Shown: piece after piece, positions 1 through 6,886 of the stretch | Layout: each line of letters begins with the position of its first letter | How positions within the stretch are numbered: the stretch's first letter is position 1 | From: Peptococcaceae bacterium | Lineage (GTDB): Bacteria; Bacillota; Desulfitobacteriia; Desulfitobacteriales; Desulfitobacteriaceae | Direction: 5' to 3' | DNA: 12,594 bases | Assembly: GCA_031289815.1 (NCBI GenBank) | Contig: JAITOS010000082.1 | Coordinates: 1-12,594 of the forward strand | Made by a program: the position numbers and the translations under genes | Notes under the pieces: generated by a model | The model's database searches: none | What the model saw: the letters and a program-made list of their open reading frames with translations, nothing else | What the model was told of the DNA's origin: nothing

Positions 1-10
1 CGCCCCTCCC

Positions 11-490
11 TTACCGCTTCAACGGCACTTTATCCGCCCGCCAGCCGTGCCAGTAACAGGGATGGAAAAAGCCAAACGGGCGACGGTATATTTTATGCAA
101 TAACACACAGCCGCGAACCGCTTTCACTCCCAGCCGCTCACATTGTTCCTGAAACTCTTCCTTCCAGCTTTGCTCTTGAAACCAAATATATGAACAGCCG
201 CTGCCGCTGGCCAGAGCCACGAGATCGGGAATTTCTTCCGGAGGCAAACAGGGAACGGCAACGTCAATCTTGTCCGTCAAGGAAGCCAGATCAGGGTAAA
301 CTTTAGCGTTTCCCAGGCGAGTCACCTTGAGCGCCACCGGATAGACCACACAGCCAAAATCTTTTAACGCCCGCCACGCTTTCCAGGCATGTTGGTGCTT
401 CCGGAAACTCCGCTCCCTGCCGATAACCGCAAACCGGTGCCCTGTCGTCAGCTCCCCTGTGAAAGTGTAGGTATGTTCAACACGCGCCAA
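11..490 (-). CDS. CoA-binding-domain (CoA_binding_2, YccU-like) protein
   Basis: This 159-residue protein resembles the small Rossmann-like CoA-binding domain family. It has an early beta strand and turn (FAVIGRERS, residues 20-28), a second strand ending in YPVAL (50-54), KVYPDLASLTDKIDVAVPCLPPEEIPD (the family's 'VYP-L--I---ID' block), and a late GVKAVRGCVLL strand that matches the usual 'GLKVV---C' segment. Such proteins are cytosolic and their role is mostly unknown. The start is TTG at 490, seven bases after a strong AAAGGAGG; no better in-frame ATG is seen. The C-terminal tail from about residue 135 is rich in aromatic residues (FGFFHPCYWHGW), which I do not recognise as part of the domain. 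It lies 71 bases downstream of pdp and could be the last gene of that unit, although a terminator-like hairpin lies between. The family call is fairly safe; the function is unknown. Confidence 0.7.
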   Translation of the reverse strand: MARVEHTYTFTGELTTGHRFAVIGRERSFRKHQHAWKAWRALKDFGCVVYPVALKVTRLGNAKVYPDLASLTDKIDVAVPCLPPEEIPDLVALASGSGCSYIWFQEQSWKEEFQEQCERLGVKAVRGCVLLHKIYRRPFGFFHPCYWHGWRADKVPLKR

Positions 491-552
491 TGCCCTTCCT
501 CCTTTCCCTAAAAGCCTACGCTTGAGGGGAGAAATTCAGACCATCCACGCTG

Positions 553-588
553 AAAAAAACCTCACTGCACCACTTCCGCAATCAGAGG
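553..588 (-). terminator. Possible intrinsic terminator at the end of pdp
   Basis: On the minus strand an imperfect hairpin (outer CCTC/GAGG, inner TGC/GCA, internal loop between) spans the pdp stop codon and is followed at once by seven T. The T run is good but the stem is weak, so it may only attenuate transcription into the CoA-binding gene. Confidence 0.35.
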
Positions 589-1875
589 GCTGAGCGTCGG
601 CTGCTCCTGACCGATCCGGATGATGGCCGCCGCCAATTGCAATCCCTGATCCAGTTTTTGCGCGTCACGGGTATAGAGCTGTAAGACGGGCTGGCCCTGC
701 TCTACCCATTCGCCGGGTTTGCGCGTCAAAATGAGTCCGGCGCCATAATCGATCAGGCTCTCTTTCGTCTCCCGCCCCGCGCCGAGAATCATCGCCAGCC
801 GCCCGATTTTTTGCGCGTCCACCTCTTGTACATACCCGGTTTCCTTCGCCAAAAAAGCGGCTGTCAGCGGGGCGATTTCCAGCTTGCGTTCCGTCACCGC
901 TGCGAGCCGCCCACCTTGCGCTTCAATAAAAGCCAAAAACTTGCGCCAGGCTGACCCGTCCGCTAAAACCTGACGTAAGCGTTCCTTCCCCTCGGCTGCA
1001 TCGGCAACCGTTTCGGCGTTCACCAGCATCCAGGCGCCTAATTCCAGACAGATGGTCCGCAGATCCTCCGGCCCTTCGCCCTGCAAAGCGTCGATCACTT
1101 CCAGCACTTCCAGATTATTGCCCACCGCCCGGCCCAAAGGCTGGTTCATATCGCTTAAAACCGCCGTCGTTTTTCTTTGCAGAGAATTGCCGATGTTCAC
1201 CATGACCGCCGCCAAATTTCTCGCGCCCGCCAGCGTTTTCATAAAGGCGCCGGCGCCGTATTTTACGTCCAGCACGATCCCTTGCGCTCCGGCGGCAATC
1301 TTTTTGCTCATCACCGAAGAAGCGATCAGCGGCAGGGAATTCACCGTAGCGGTCACGTCCCGCAGCGCGTACAGCTTTTTATCCGCCGGTGTCAGATTGC
1401 CGCTTTGCGCGATCAACGCCAGACCGATCCGCTGCACCTGCTCCACAAACTCCGTCTGGCTCAGTTCCACCCGGAAGCCGGGGATACCCTCCAGCTTATC
1501 GATGGTTCCTCCCGTATGCCCCAGCCCCCGGCCCGACATTTTAGCCACCGACGCGCCGCAGGCCGCCACCATCGGCCCCAAGAGCAGGGTGGTCTTATCG
1601 CCCACGCCGCCGGTACTGTGTTTATCCACACAACGGCGGCCAATCGCCGACAGATCCAGCATTTCTCCGCTCTCCGCCATGGCCACGGTCAATTCTACCG
1701 TTTCTTCCGGCGTCATTCCCCGGAAAAAGACCGCCATCGCCCAGGCGGCTATCTGATAATCCGGAATATCGCCAGCCGTATAGCCATTGATCAGCCAACG
1801 GATCTCCGCTCTGGAATGCGCCTTGCCATCCCGCTTCTGTTCAATCAGATCGACCATCCGCACGTCTTTTTTCAT
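562..1875 (-). CDS. pdp: Pyrimidine-nucleoside phosphorylase
   Basis: Reversible phosphorolysis of uridine, thymidine and deoxyuridine to free base and (deoxy)ribose-1-phosphate, in the cytosol. The 437-residue length fits the Pdp/DeoA family. Visible motifs are the phosphate-binding KHSTGGVGDKT (residues 85-95), the family signature SGRGLGHTGGTIDKLE (114-129), SGNLTPADKKLYALRDVTAT, a 'SSVMSKKIAAGA' helix, and a C-terminal barrel-sandwich segment near YGAGLILTRKPGEWVEQG. The close match to Bacillus-type Pdp, rather than enterobacterial DeoA, suggests broad pyrimidine specificity; this is inference. The start is the ATG at 1875 with a modest GGAAAAGAG upstream. A GTG and an ATG four and six codons in are alternatives, and Bacillus Pdp begins near that point. 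It lies downstream of punA and deoB, so pentose-1-phosphate made here would feed DeoB. A perfect inverted repeat sits 15 bases upstream of the start. Confidence 0.93.
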   Translation of the reverse strand: MKKDVRMVDLIEQKRDGKAHSRAEIRWLINGYTAGDIPDYQIAAWAMAVFFRGMTPEETVELTVAMAESGEMLDLSAIGRRCVDKHSTGGVGDKTTLLLGPMVAACGASVAKMSGRGLGHTGGTIDKLEGIPGFRVELSQTEFVEQVQRIGLALIAQSGNLTPADKKLYALRDVTATVNSLPLIASSVMSKKIAAGAQGIVLDVKYGAGAFMKTLAGARNLAAVMVNIGNSLQRKTTAVLSDMNQPLGRAVGNNLEVLEVIDALQGEGPEDLRTICLELGAWMLVNAETVADAAEGKERLRQVLADGSAWRKFLAFIEAQGGRLAAVTERKLEIAPLTAAFLAKETGYVQEVDAQKIGRLAMILGAGRETKESLIDYGAGLILTRKPGEWVEQGQPVLQLYTRDAQKLDQGLQLAAAIIRIGQEQPTLSPLIAEVVQ

Positions 1876-1890
1876 CTCTTTTCCGTTTTG

Positions 1891-1911
1891 GAATAGAGCC
1901 GCGCTCTATTC
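1891..1911. repeat. Perfect 9-bp inverted repeat upstream of pdp
   Basis: GAATAGAGC, a CGC spacer and GCTCTATTC form a perfect palindrome. On the pdp transcript it would fold into a tight 9-bp hairpin about 15 bases before the start codon, with no T run after it. It is therefore not a terminator. It could be an operator, an mRNA-stabilising or processing hairpin, or a translation control element. The rest of the 141-base punA-pdp gap holds only a poor promoter match (CTGAAA, 17 bases, TATAGA on the minus strand). Confidence 0.6.
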
Positions 1912-2016
1912 TTTAATCTATACTTTTGCTTGCCGCCGTTTTCAGCTCCCAACGCCGACGCGAATGTCTGTTTCCCAGCGTCCTCTATCCGCGCCGACGG
2001 CTTCCTCATTTCCAGA

Positions 2017-2847
2017 TCAGAGCGCCCGCACCACGCCGGTCACAAAGCGGACAAATTGTTTTTCAAGGCGCTCCGCCGTTTCCATCACCTCGACATGACT
2101 GAGCTTTTGCGGCAGGATGCCCGCCGCCATGTTGGTGATACAGGAAATCCCCAGCACGCGCATCCCGCCGTGATTGGCGACGAGCACTTCCGGCGCCGTG
2201 GACATACCTACCATATCCGCGCCGATCGTTCGGGCGTAATGGATCTCAGCCGGCGTTTCATAGCTGGGCCCGGAAAAGGCGCAGTACACCCCTTCGTTCA
2301 AAGACAGGCCCATCTCCAGGGCCACTTGCAACGCTTTCTGACGCCAGTCCGGATCATACGCCTCGCTGACATCCGGAAAACGGGGCCCCAGGCTGGCGAG
2401 ATTCGCCCCCCGCAAGGGATTGACCCCCAGCAAATTGAGATGATCCTTGATGATCACCAAATCCCCAGGTCGAAAATTCCGGTTGACTCCACCCGCCGCG
2501 TTGGTCACGATCAAGCCGCCGACGCCCAATACCTGCATCACCCGCACCGGGTAGGTGACTTCCCACATCTCATAGCCCTCATAGAAGTGGAAACGCCCTT
2601 GCATCACCATGACCCGTTTTCCTTGCAGTTGACCGAACACCAGCCTGCCAGCGTGTCCCTCCACCGTTGACAGCGGAAAATCAGGAATCTCCCGGTAAGG
2701 AATCACCGTCGGCTTTTCCACCTGATCCGCCAAACTGCCCAAGCCGGAGCCGAGAATGATCCCCAGCTCCGGCAGCTCGCTCAGCCGTTCCACTAAGAAC
2801 CGCCTGGTCGCCGCCAGCTTCGCGTTCATTTCACTTTCCGTCATCAT
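2017..2847 (-). CDS. punA: Purine-nucleoside phosphorylase (trimeric, class I type)
   Basis: Phosphorolysis of inosine and guanosine (and deoxy forms) to base and (deoxy)ribose-1-phosphate in the cytosol. At 276 residues it has normal length. It carries the phosphate-loop GSGLG (33-37), VEGHAGRLVFG, the QGRFHFYEGY block (about 83-92), the NAAGG strand turn (116-120), SGPSYETPAEI with the catalytic or base-binding Glu region, VGMSTAPEVLVANH, and CITNMAAG. The Asn of that last motif is the residue that marks 6-oxopurine preference in trimeric enzymes. The start ATG at 2847 is eight bases after GAAGGAGG; a second ATG follows directly. Its first 17 bases overlap the end of deoB, indicating translational coupling, and pdp follows. 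Together they are the purine and pyrimidine arms of a nucleoside salvage operon. Confidence 0.94.
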   Translation of the reverse strand: MMTESEMNAKLAATRRFLVERLSELPELGIILGSGLGSLADQVEKPTVIPYREIPDFPLSTVEGHAGRLVFGQLQGKRVMVMQGRFHFYEGYEMWEVTYPVRVMQVLGVGGLIVTNAAGGVNRNFRPGDLVIIKDHLNLLGVNPLRGANLASLGPRFPDVSEAYDPDWRQKALQVALEMGLSLNEGVYCAFSGPSYETPAEIHYARTIGADMVGMSTAPEVLVANHGGMRVLGISCITNMAAGILPQKLSHVEVMETAERLEKQFVRFVTGVVRAL

Positions 2848-4030
2848 ATCGCTTTCCTCCTTCTATCAGATGGTAAAAACTGTTCCCATGCTCTAACGCC
2901 GGTATACGCAAATGCTCCGCCACCGTCGCGCCTAAATCAGCGAAGCTGGCGCGCGTTCCTAACGACACCCCAGCAGACAGCTTTTTGCCATAGACCAGCA
3001 GCGGCGCGTACTCGCGCGAATGATCGGTGCTGGGTGTCGATGGATCACAACCGTGATCCGCCGTAATGACCAGCAAATCCTCTTCCTCTAATCCAGCCAT
3101 GATCTCCGGAAGGCGCGCGTCAAATTCCTCCAGCGCCCGCGCATAGCCCTCAACATCGTTGCGATGGCCGTAGAGCATATCAAAATCCGTCAGATTCGCC
3201 ATGATCAGCCCCGCTTGCTTCCGCTTCATATAGGCCAGCGTTTGCTCGACCGACTCCATGTTGTTTTTGCTGGCCGCCGATTGCGTAACGCCGCGGCCAC
3301 TGTAGATATCGCTGATCTTGCCGACAGCCATGACTTCCAGACCGCTGGCCGCGATATATTCCAGCAGGGTTTTTCCCGGCGGTTCAATGGCCAAATCATG
3401 CCGGTTGCCGGTGCGGTAAAAATTTCCCGCCGTCTCTCCCAAAAACGGTCTGGCAATCACCCGTCCTACCGTCATCTCTCCCATCAACATCTCCCTGGCG
3501 ATTTGGCACAGCCGCATCAATTCCGGCAAGGGAATCACTTCTTCATGGGCCGCGACCTGAAAGACGGAATCCGCCGAAGTATAGACGATCGGTTTGCCGG
3601 TACGCCTGTGCTCTTCCCCCAAGCGCTGGATGATTTCCGTACCGGAGGCGACCTCATTTCCCAGCACGCCGCGACCGATGGCCTGTTCATAAAGATCGAT
3701 AAATTCCTGCGGAAACCCCTGGGGAAAGGTTCGCAGCGGCTGAGAGAGAAAAATTCCGGCGATTTCCCAATGTCCGGTGATGGTATCCTTCCCCGCCGAA
3801 TACTCAGCCATTTTGCCATACGAAGCCAGCGGCTGCCGCACCGGCGGAATACCGGTAAGTTCCTCAATATTGCCCAAACCCAGCGCCGTCAGGTGCGGCA
3901 GCTGGATATCACCTTTTATCCGGCAGATATTTCCCAGGGTATGGCTTCCTTCATCCCCATATAGATGAGCGTCCGGCAGCGCGCCAATACCCACACTGTC
4001 CAGCACTATAAGAATCGCTCTACGAAGCAT
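2831..4030 (-). CDS. deoB: Phosphopentomutase
   Basis: Interconverts ribose-1-phosphate or deoxyribose-1-phosphate with the 5-phosphates, linking nucleoside breakdown to the pentose phosphate and deoxyribose aldolase routes. This is the alkaline-phosphatase-like, dimanganese DeoB type. Seen: LIVLDSVGIGALPDA near the N-terminus with the metal Asp (residue 11), DEGSHTLGN, the KDTITGHWEIAG motif whose first Thr (residue 83) is the phosphorylated residue in the family, and the C-terminal ITADHGCDPSTPSTDHSREYAPL stretch with metal Asp and His ligands. The 399-residue length is normal. I chose the ATG at 4030, ten bases after AAGGAGG; a TTG directly before it (4033) has a seven-base spacing and could be used instead. 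xerD ends 15 bases upstream and punA overlaps downstream, as in Bacillus-type order. Confidence 0.95.
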   Translation of the reverse strand: MLRRAILIVLDSVGIGALPDAHLYGDEGSHTLGNICRIKGDIQLPHLTALGLGNIEELTGIPPVRQPLASYGKMAEYSAGKDTITGHWEIAGIFLSQPLRTFPQGFPQEFIDLYEQAIGRGVLGNEVASGTEIIQRLGEEHRRTGKPIVYTSADSVFQVAAHEEVIPLPELMRLCQIAREMLMGEMTVGRVIARPFLGETAGNFYRTGNRHDLAIEPPGKTLLEYIAASGLEVMAVGKISDIYSGRGVTQSAASKNNMESVEQTLAYMKRKQAGLIMANLTDFDMLYGHRNDVEGYARALEEFDARLPEIMAGLEEEDLLVITADHGCDPSTPSTDHSREYAPLLVYGKKLSAGVSLGTRASFADLGATVAEHLRIPALEHGNSFYHLIEGGKRYDDGK

Positions 4031-4045
4031 CAAACATTCTCCTCC

Positions 4046-4942
4046 TTATTTCGCGCGCGGGTGAGCCTTCTGAAAAACCTCCAATATGTATTTTTTAGTC
4101 AAATGGGTGTAGATCTGCGTCGTCGAGATATCCGCGTGTCCCAACATCTCCTGAACGGACCGGAGATCCGCCCCATGATCCAGCAAGTGCGTGGCAAACG
4201 TATGTCTCAGGGTATGCGGCGACACGTGTTGACTGATCCCGCAGGCCTCGGCCCAGCCTTTGAGGATCAGCCAGAAACCCTGCCGCGTCAAAGGCCGTCC
4301 TTTGGCGTTCAAAAAAAGAATCTCCGTCGCCTGGCCGCGTTTTATCCGTCCGCGCGCGCCCCGTACATAGCGCTGCAAAGCGGCGATCGCCGGGTCTCCC
4401 AGCGGCACAATCCTTTCCTTGCTCCCCTTCCCCAGGCAACGGACATAGCCAACGTCCAACGAAACGTCCTCCAGCCGCAAGCTGATCAATTCCGAAACGC
4501 GCAGCCCGCTGCCGTACAGTAATTCAATCATAGCCAGATTACGAATCTCCAAATCACTGTGCGCCGCTCCCTGCAACAGTTTGTCCATCGTCTGCTCCGA
4601 CAAAACGTTCGGCAGCGCCTGATTCAGCTTCGGCGTACTGATATAGATCATGGGATCTTCCGTCCGCAAGCCCTCGTTCGTCAAATAAGCAAAAAAACTC
4701 CTGAGCGCCGCCACGCAGCGGGCAATACTCCGGGGCGCTCTGCCTTCCGTTTTCAATTGACGAACAAAGAGAAACACATCGTTGCCGCTGCAACTCACAT
4801 CATCGCTGTCTTTTTCCCGCAAAAAGCGGTGGAAGCTGTTGAGGTCGCGACGGTAGGCCAGGCAGGTATTTTTTGCCAACCCCCGCTCGACCCGCAGAAA
4901 GGTCAGAAAATGATCGCTGCGTTCTTCAGTAGCCTTATCCAA
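4046..4942 (-). CDS. xerD: Site-specific tyrosine recombinase XerD
   Basis: Partner of XerC (or its equivalent) in resolving chromosome dimers at dif. With the TTG start at 4942 the protein has 298 residues, the same as the E. coli protein. The TTG lies seven bases after AGGAGAGGAGG; the longer frame from GTG at 4972 would place that ribosome site inside the gene. The N-terminal SAM-like core-binding domain runs to about residue 100. The catalytic domain has Arg148 (YGSGLRVSEL), Lys172 (GKGSKER), His243 and Arg246 (HTLRHTFATH), His269 (MLGHADISTT) and Tyr278 (QIYTHL). All six residues are intact at expected spacing. It looks like the housekeeping recombinase and not a phage integrase, because it lies between spoIIM and deoB as in Bacillus. 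The fur gene found near here in Bacillus is absent. Confidence 0.94.
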   Translation of the reverse strand: MDKATEERSDHFLTFLRVERGLAKNTCLAYRRDLNSFHRFLREKDSDDVSCSGNDVFLFVRQLKTEGRAPRSIARCVAALRSFFAYLTNEGLRTEDPMIYISTPKLNQALPNVLSEQTMDKLLQGAAHSDLEIRNLAMIELLYGSGLRVSELISLRLEDVSLDVGYVRCLGKGSKERIVPLGDPAIAALQRYVRGARGRIKRGQATEILFLNAKGRPLTRQGFWLILKGWAEACGISQHVSPHTLRHTFATHLLDHGADLRSVQEMLGHADISTTQIYTHLTKKYILEVFQKAHPRAK

Positions 4943-5030
4943 GCGACATCCTCCTCTCCTGCTCGTTTTCACCTAAAAAGCCTGTCTTTATGATCTTCGG
5001 CGGAAAATTCCCGTCTCTGCAACCAAAACC

Positions 5031-5053
5031 CCGCTTACAATCCGAATAAGCGG
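5031..5053 (-). terminator. Weak terminator-like hairpin at the end of spoIIM
   Basis: On the minus strand CCGCTTA and TAAGCGG form a perfect 7-bp stem with a 9-base loop spanning the spoIIM stop. It is followed by GGTTTTGG, a poor T run, so termination may be partial. Confidence 0.3.
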
Positions 5054-5646
5054 ACGCCGAGCAGGGAAAAATATCCTTGGGCGATACCGGCCAGAACCGC
5101 GCCGCAGGCGAGCAACAGCGCCGTTGCCGTATACTGAAAGAATTCACAGCTCAGCGATTCGCCTCTGGCTTTCCCTCGCAGTAACAGCACCGAGAATACC
5201 GTCGCCAAACCCGCCCCCAACAAGAGAAGCGGGGTACTGAGCGCCGCCGGAATGAACACCGTCGTCAAGATCAGGATCAACCCGGCAACCCCTTTCACCG
5301 CAATAAAGAAACTTACGGTAAATCCCAGAATAAAGCCGCGAGTAAAGACGATGAGGTAGATGAGCGGCGTTCCCACAACCGTCAGCCCCAATAACCATAT
5401 TCCCGCCATCACAATCAAGGCGTCTCTGGCCAGCAGTTTAAGAAAATCCACATCCAGCGCCGACGGCTGATTTTTCAACAAGGCGTCTACAAATTGGCTT
5501 AAACGGGTCACTTCCGCGCCGCCTAAAGCGCTGACGCCGAAAATCCCAAAGATCAAACCGGTGATATATACGCTGGTGATCGTAAGGTAAATCAGCCAAT
5601 ACTGACGAATATGCTCATGCCATTGCCTTCCGATTTGCCGTAGCAT
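5035..5646 (-). CDS. spoIIM: Stage II sporulation protein M
   Basis: Integral membrane protein that, with SpoIID and SpoIIP, drives septal peptidoglycan remodelling and engulfment of the forespore. The 203-residue sequence has a short basic amphipathic N-terminus, a first membrane helix at about 18-38, a soluble stretch (about 42-70), and then several hydrophobic helices (about 73-100, 105-150, 170-200), as in the DUF95/SpoIIM family. A GTPLIYLIVFTRGFILGF stretch is typical of the family. The ATG at 5646 is nine bases after AAAGGGG. A GGGGAGG is too close to the ATG to be the main site. A sigma-E-type promoter lies just upstream, matching the mother-cell expression known for spoIIM in Bacillus. 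It sits between the Nudix gene and xerD, the order expected from Bacillus. Confidence 0.88.
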   Translation of the reverse strand: MLRQIGRQWHEHIRQYWLIYLTITSVYITGLIFGIFGVSALGGAEVTRLSQFVDALLKNQPSALDVDFLKLLARDALIVMAGIWLLGLTVVGTPLIYLIVFTRGFILGFTVSFFIAVKGVAGLILILTTVFIPAALSTPLLLLGAGLATVFSVLLLRGKARGESLSCEFFQYTATALLLACGAVLAGIAQGYFSLLGVRLFGL

Positions 5647-5679
5647 ACCTCCCCGCCCCTTTCACCGCATCCTACCGGA

Positions 5680-5709
5680 TATGTATGAAAAAAAGCGGAC
5701 AAGTATGTC
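5680..5709 (-). promoter_or_regulatory. Sigma-E-type promoter of spoIIM
   Basis: On the minus strand, -35 GACATACT (6 of 8 against GTCATATT) and -10 CATACATA (7 of 8 against CATACANT) are separated by 14 bases, the spacing used by sigma-E. The -10 ends 33 bases before the spoIIM ATG. The match is by eye and compared with the Bacillus consensus. Confidence 0.6.
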
Positions 5710-5710
5710 C
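5688..5710 (-). terminator. Short terminator-like hairpin after the Nudix gene
   Basis: On the minus strand GGACA, TACT loop and TGTCC form a perfect 5-bp stem, followed by GC and seven T. It begins two bases after the Nudix stop codon. The stem is short but the T run is strong. It overlaps the -35 and spacer of the spoIIM promoter. Confidence 0.45.
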
Positions 5711-5712
5711 CT

Positions 5713-6264
5713 TTATTTTTCTGCCTCTTCGGCAAAGAAGCCCTTACTCTGCGCCAGAAGAATCCCCAGAATGGTCTTCGCGTCCACAAATTTTCCGTTC
5801 AGAGCGTCAGCGACCGCCGTATGGAGCGGCAATCTCTCCACATGGAGAAATTCGTCCTCATCCGGCGCCAACGGATCCCATTCTAAATCTGTCGCCAGAT
5901 ATAAATACATGAGCTCATCGGTAAATCCCGGCGTACTGTAATAGCTTCCGATATACGTCAAACGGCCCCGATAGCCGGTTTCCTCCCGCAGCTCTCTTTC
6001 CGCGCAGCGATCGCGGTCTTCTCCGGCTTCCATTTTTCCGGCGGGTATTTCCAGGGTTTCCTGTCCCAAAGCATACCGGTATTGGCGCACCAAAACCAGC
6101 TGCCCCTCCTGTTTCGCTATAATCGCCACCGCGCTCGGATGACGGACGACTTCGCGTATCGACTGGTTTCCGTTCGGCAGAAGAACCTCGTCCTTCTCAA
6201 GCCGCAAAAATTTTCCCTCATAAACGACTTCATGCCGCAAGCGCTGTTCGCTTAGATTTTTCAT
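5713..6264 (-). CDS. nudF: Nudix hydrolase, ADP-ribose pyrophosphatase type
   Basis: Likely hydrolyses ADP-ribose (or related ADP-sugars) to AMP and ribose-5-phosphate in the cytosol. The 183-residue protein contains a complete Nudix box at residues 76-98: G76, E82, then RELREETGY with all metal-binding Glu residues present. Before it come LVLVRQYRYALGQETLEIPAG, the 'VRQYR' and 'E-PAG' features of the ADP-ribose pyrophosphatase subfamily, and after it YYSTPGFTDELMYLYLA, with the conserved 'PG--DE' loop. The ATG at 6264 follows AGGGGGG by four or five bases; an upstream TTG at 6291 has no ribosome site. It lies 29 bases after the UPF0316 gene and upstream of spoIIM, as nudF does in Bacillus. 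Substrate is inferred from subfamily features. Confidence 0.87.
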   Translation of the reverse strand: MKNLSEQRLRHEVVYEGKFLRLEKDEVLLPNGNQSIREVVRHPSAVAIIAKQEGQLVLVRQYRYALGQETLEIPAGKMEAGEDRDRCAERELREETGYRGRLTYIGSYYSTPGFTDELMYLYLATDLEWDPLAPDEDEFLHVERLPLHTAVADALNGKFVDAKTILGILLAQSKGFFAEEAEK

Positions 6265-6293
6265 TTCTACCCCCCTATGACGTCTTCGCAAAA

Positions 6294-6833
6294 TTATTTA
6301 TTCGGAAATACGCCGCCGTGGATGGAGCGCACATCCGATATATGAAAAAACGTATCCGGCGCCACGTCTTCCATCAAGGACAGAATGTTATTCTGACTTT
6401 TCCGTTTGGCCGTAACCAGCAGGACTTCCCGCATACCGGAGACTCCTTCTCCTAAAATCGATGTCACGCCGTAACTTGCCGCCCGCAACTTGTTCAACAA
6501 CGCCGGATAATCCTCCGTCTTGGGAAACATTTGAATAATGATATACCCTATCGCCATCCTCTTTTCGATGTACGAGCCGATCAGGTTTCCGGTCGCAAAG
6601 CCCGCCGCGTAGACCACAATCTTTATCGGGTCCGTAAATCCCCCATACATCACGACGCCTAACGCCAGAAGATAAATAATCACTTGAACGAAGCCAATGA
6701 GGCTGGCCGGCAAAGCATACCCCCGCATCAGCAGCAAAAGCCGGAAAACATCCAAGGAAACATCGCTGATCCTCGCCAGAAAAATAAAGAGGTACGCCAG
6801 AACGGGAAAGGCAACGAACAAAGTGCTGCCCAT
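6294..6833 (-). CDS. UPF0316 membrane protein (DUF5698 + DUF2179)
   Basis: A 179-residue protein with three predicted membrane helices in the N-terminal half (about 6-22, 40-64, 68-88; ARISDVSLDVFRLLLLMRG lies in the first loop) and a soluble C-terminal DUF2179 domain from about 95 (IIIQMFPKTEDYPALLNKLRAASYGVTSILGEG, ending ISDVRSIHGG). This is the layout of the UPF0316/YebE family, whose function is not known. The DUF2179 domain is also found at the end of YitT-family membrane proteins and has the look of a small ligand-sensing fold. The ATG at 6833 is five bases after GGAGGG. It lies between a diguanylate cyclase gene and a Nudix hydrolase gene on the same strand, 53 and 29 bases away, so co-expression is likely. 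Confidence 0.8.
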   Translation of the reverse strand: MGSTLFVAFPVLAYLFIFLARISDVSLDVFRLLLLMRGYALPASLIGFVQVIIYLLALGVVMYGGFTDPIKIVVYAAGFATGNLIGSYIEKRMAIGYIIIQMFPKTEDYPALLNKLRAASYGVTSILGEGVSGMREVLLVTAKRKSQNNILSLMEDVAPDTFFHISDVRSIHGGVFPNK

Positions 6834-6863
6834 CTAAACCCTCCATTTCAGAACTTTTTAATG

Positions 6864-6869
6864 ATTATA
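6864..6869 (-). promoter_or_regulatory. Candidate -10 box upstream of the UPF0316 gene
   Basis: A perfect TATAAT on the minus strand lies 30 bases upstream of the ATG in the short gap after the GGDEF gene. No good -35 is found at 16-18 bases, so it may be weak, activator-dependent or chance. Confidence 0.3.
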
Positions 6870-6886
6870 CCCTAAAAAGGGAGCCA

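Noticed and set aside
1052..1896. Two long open frames on the plus strand opposite pdp (234 and 239 residues)
   Set aside because: They lie antisense to a clearly conserved phosphorylase, overlap each other, and have no family motifs or good ribosome sites.
1953..1999. An 8-base direct repeat (CGCCGACG) in the punA-pdp gap
   Set aside because: Short, GC-rich and not placed relative to any promoter I can support; chance is likely.
1930..2670. A 246-residue plus-strand frame opposite punA
   Set aside because: Antisense shadow of punA with low-complexity His- and Arg-rich composition.
3164..4522. Plus-strand frames of 266 and 185 residues opposite deoB and xerD
   Set aside because: Antisense to conserved genes with intact catalytic motifs; no recognisable protein features.
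4943..4972. A longer XerD from GTG at 4972
   Set aside because: The strong ribosome site would fall inside the gene; the TTG at 4942 gives the standard 298-residue protein.
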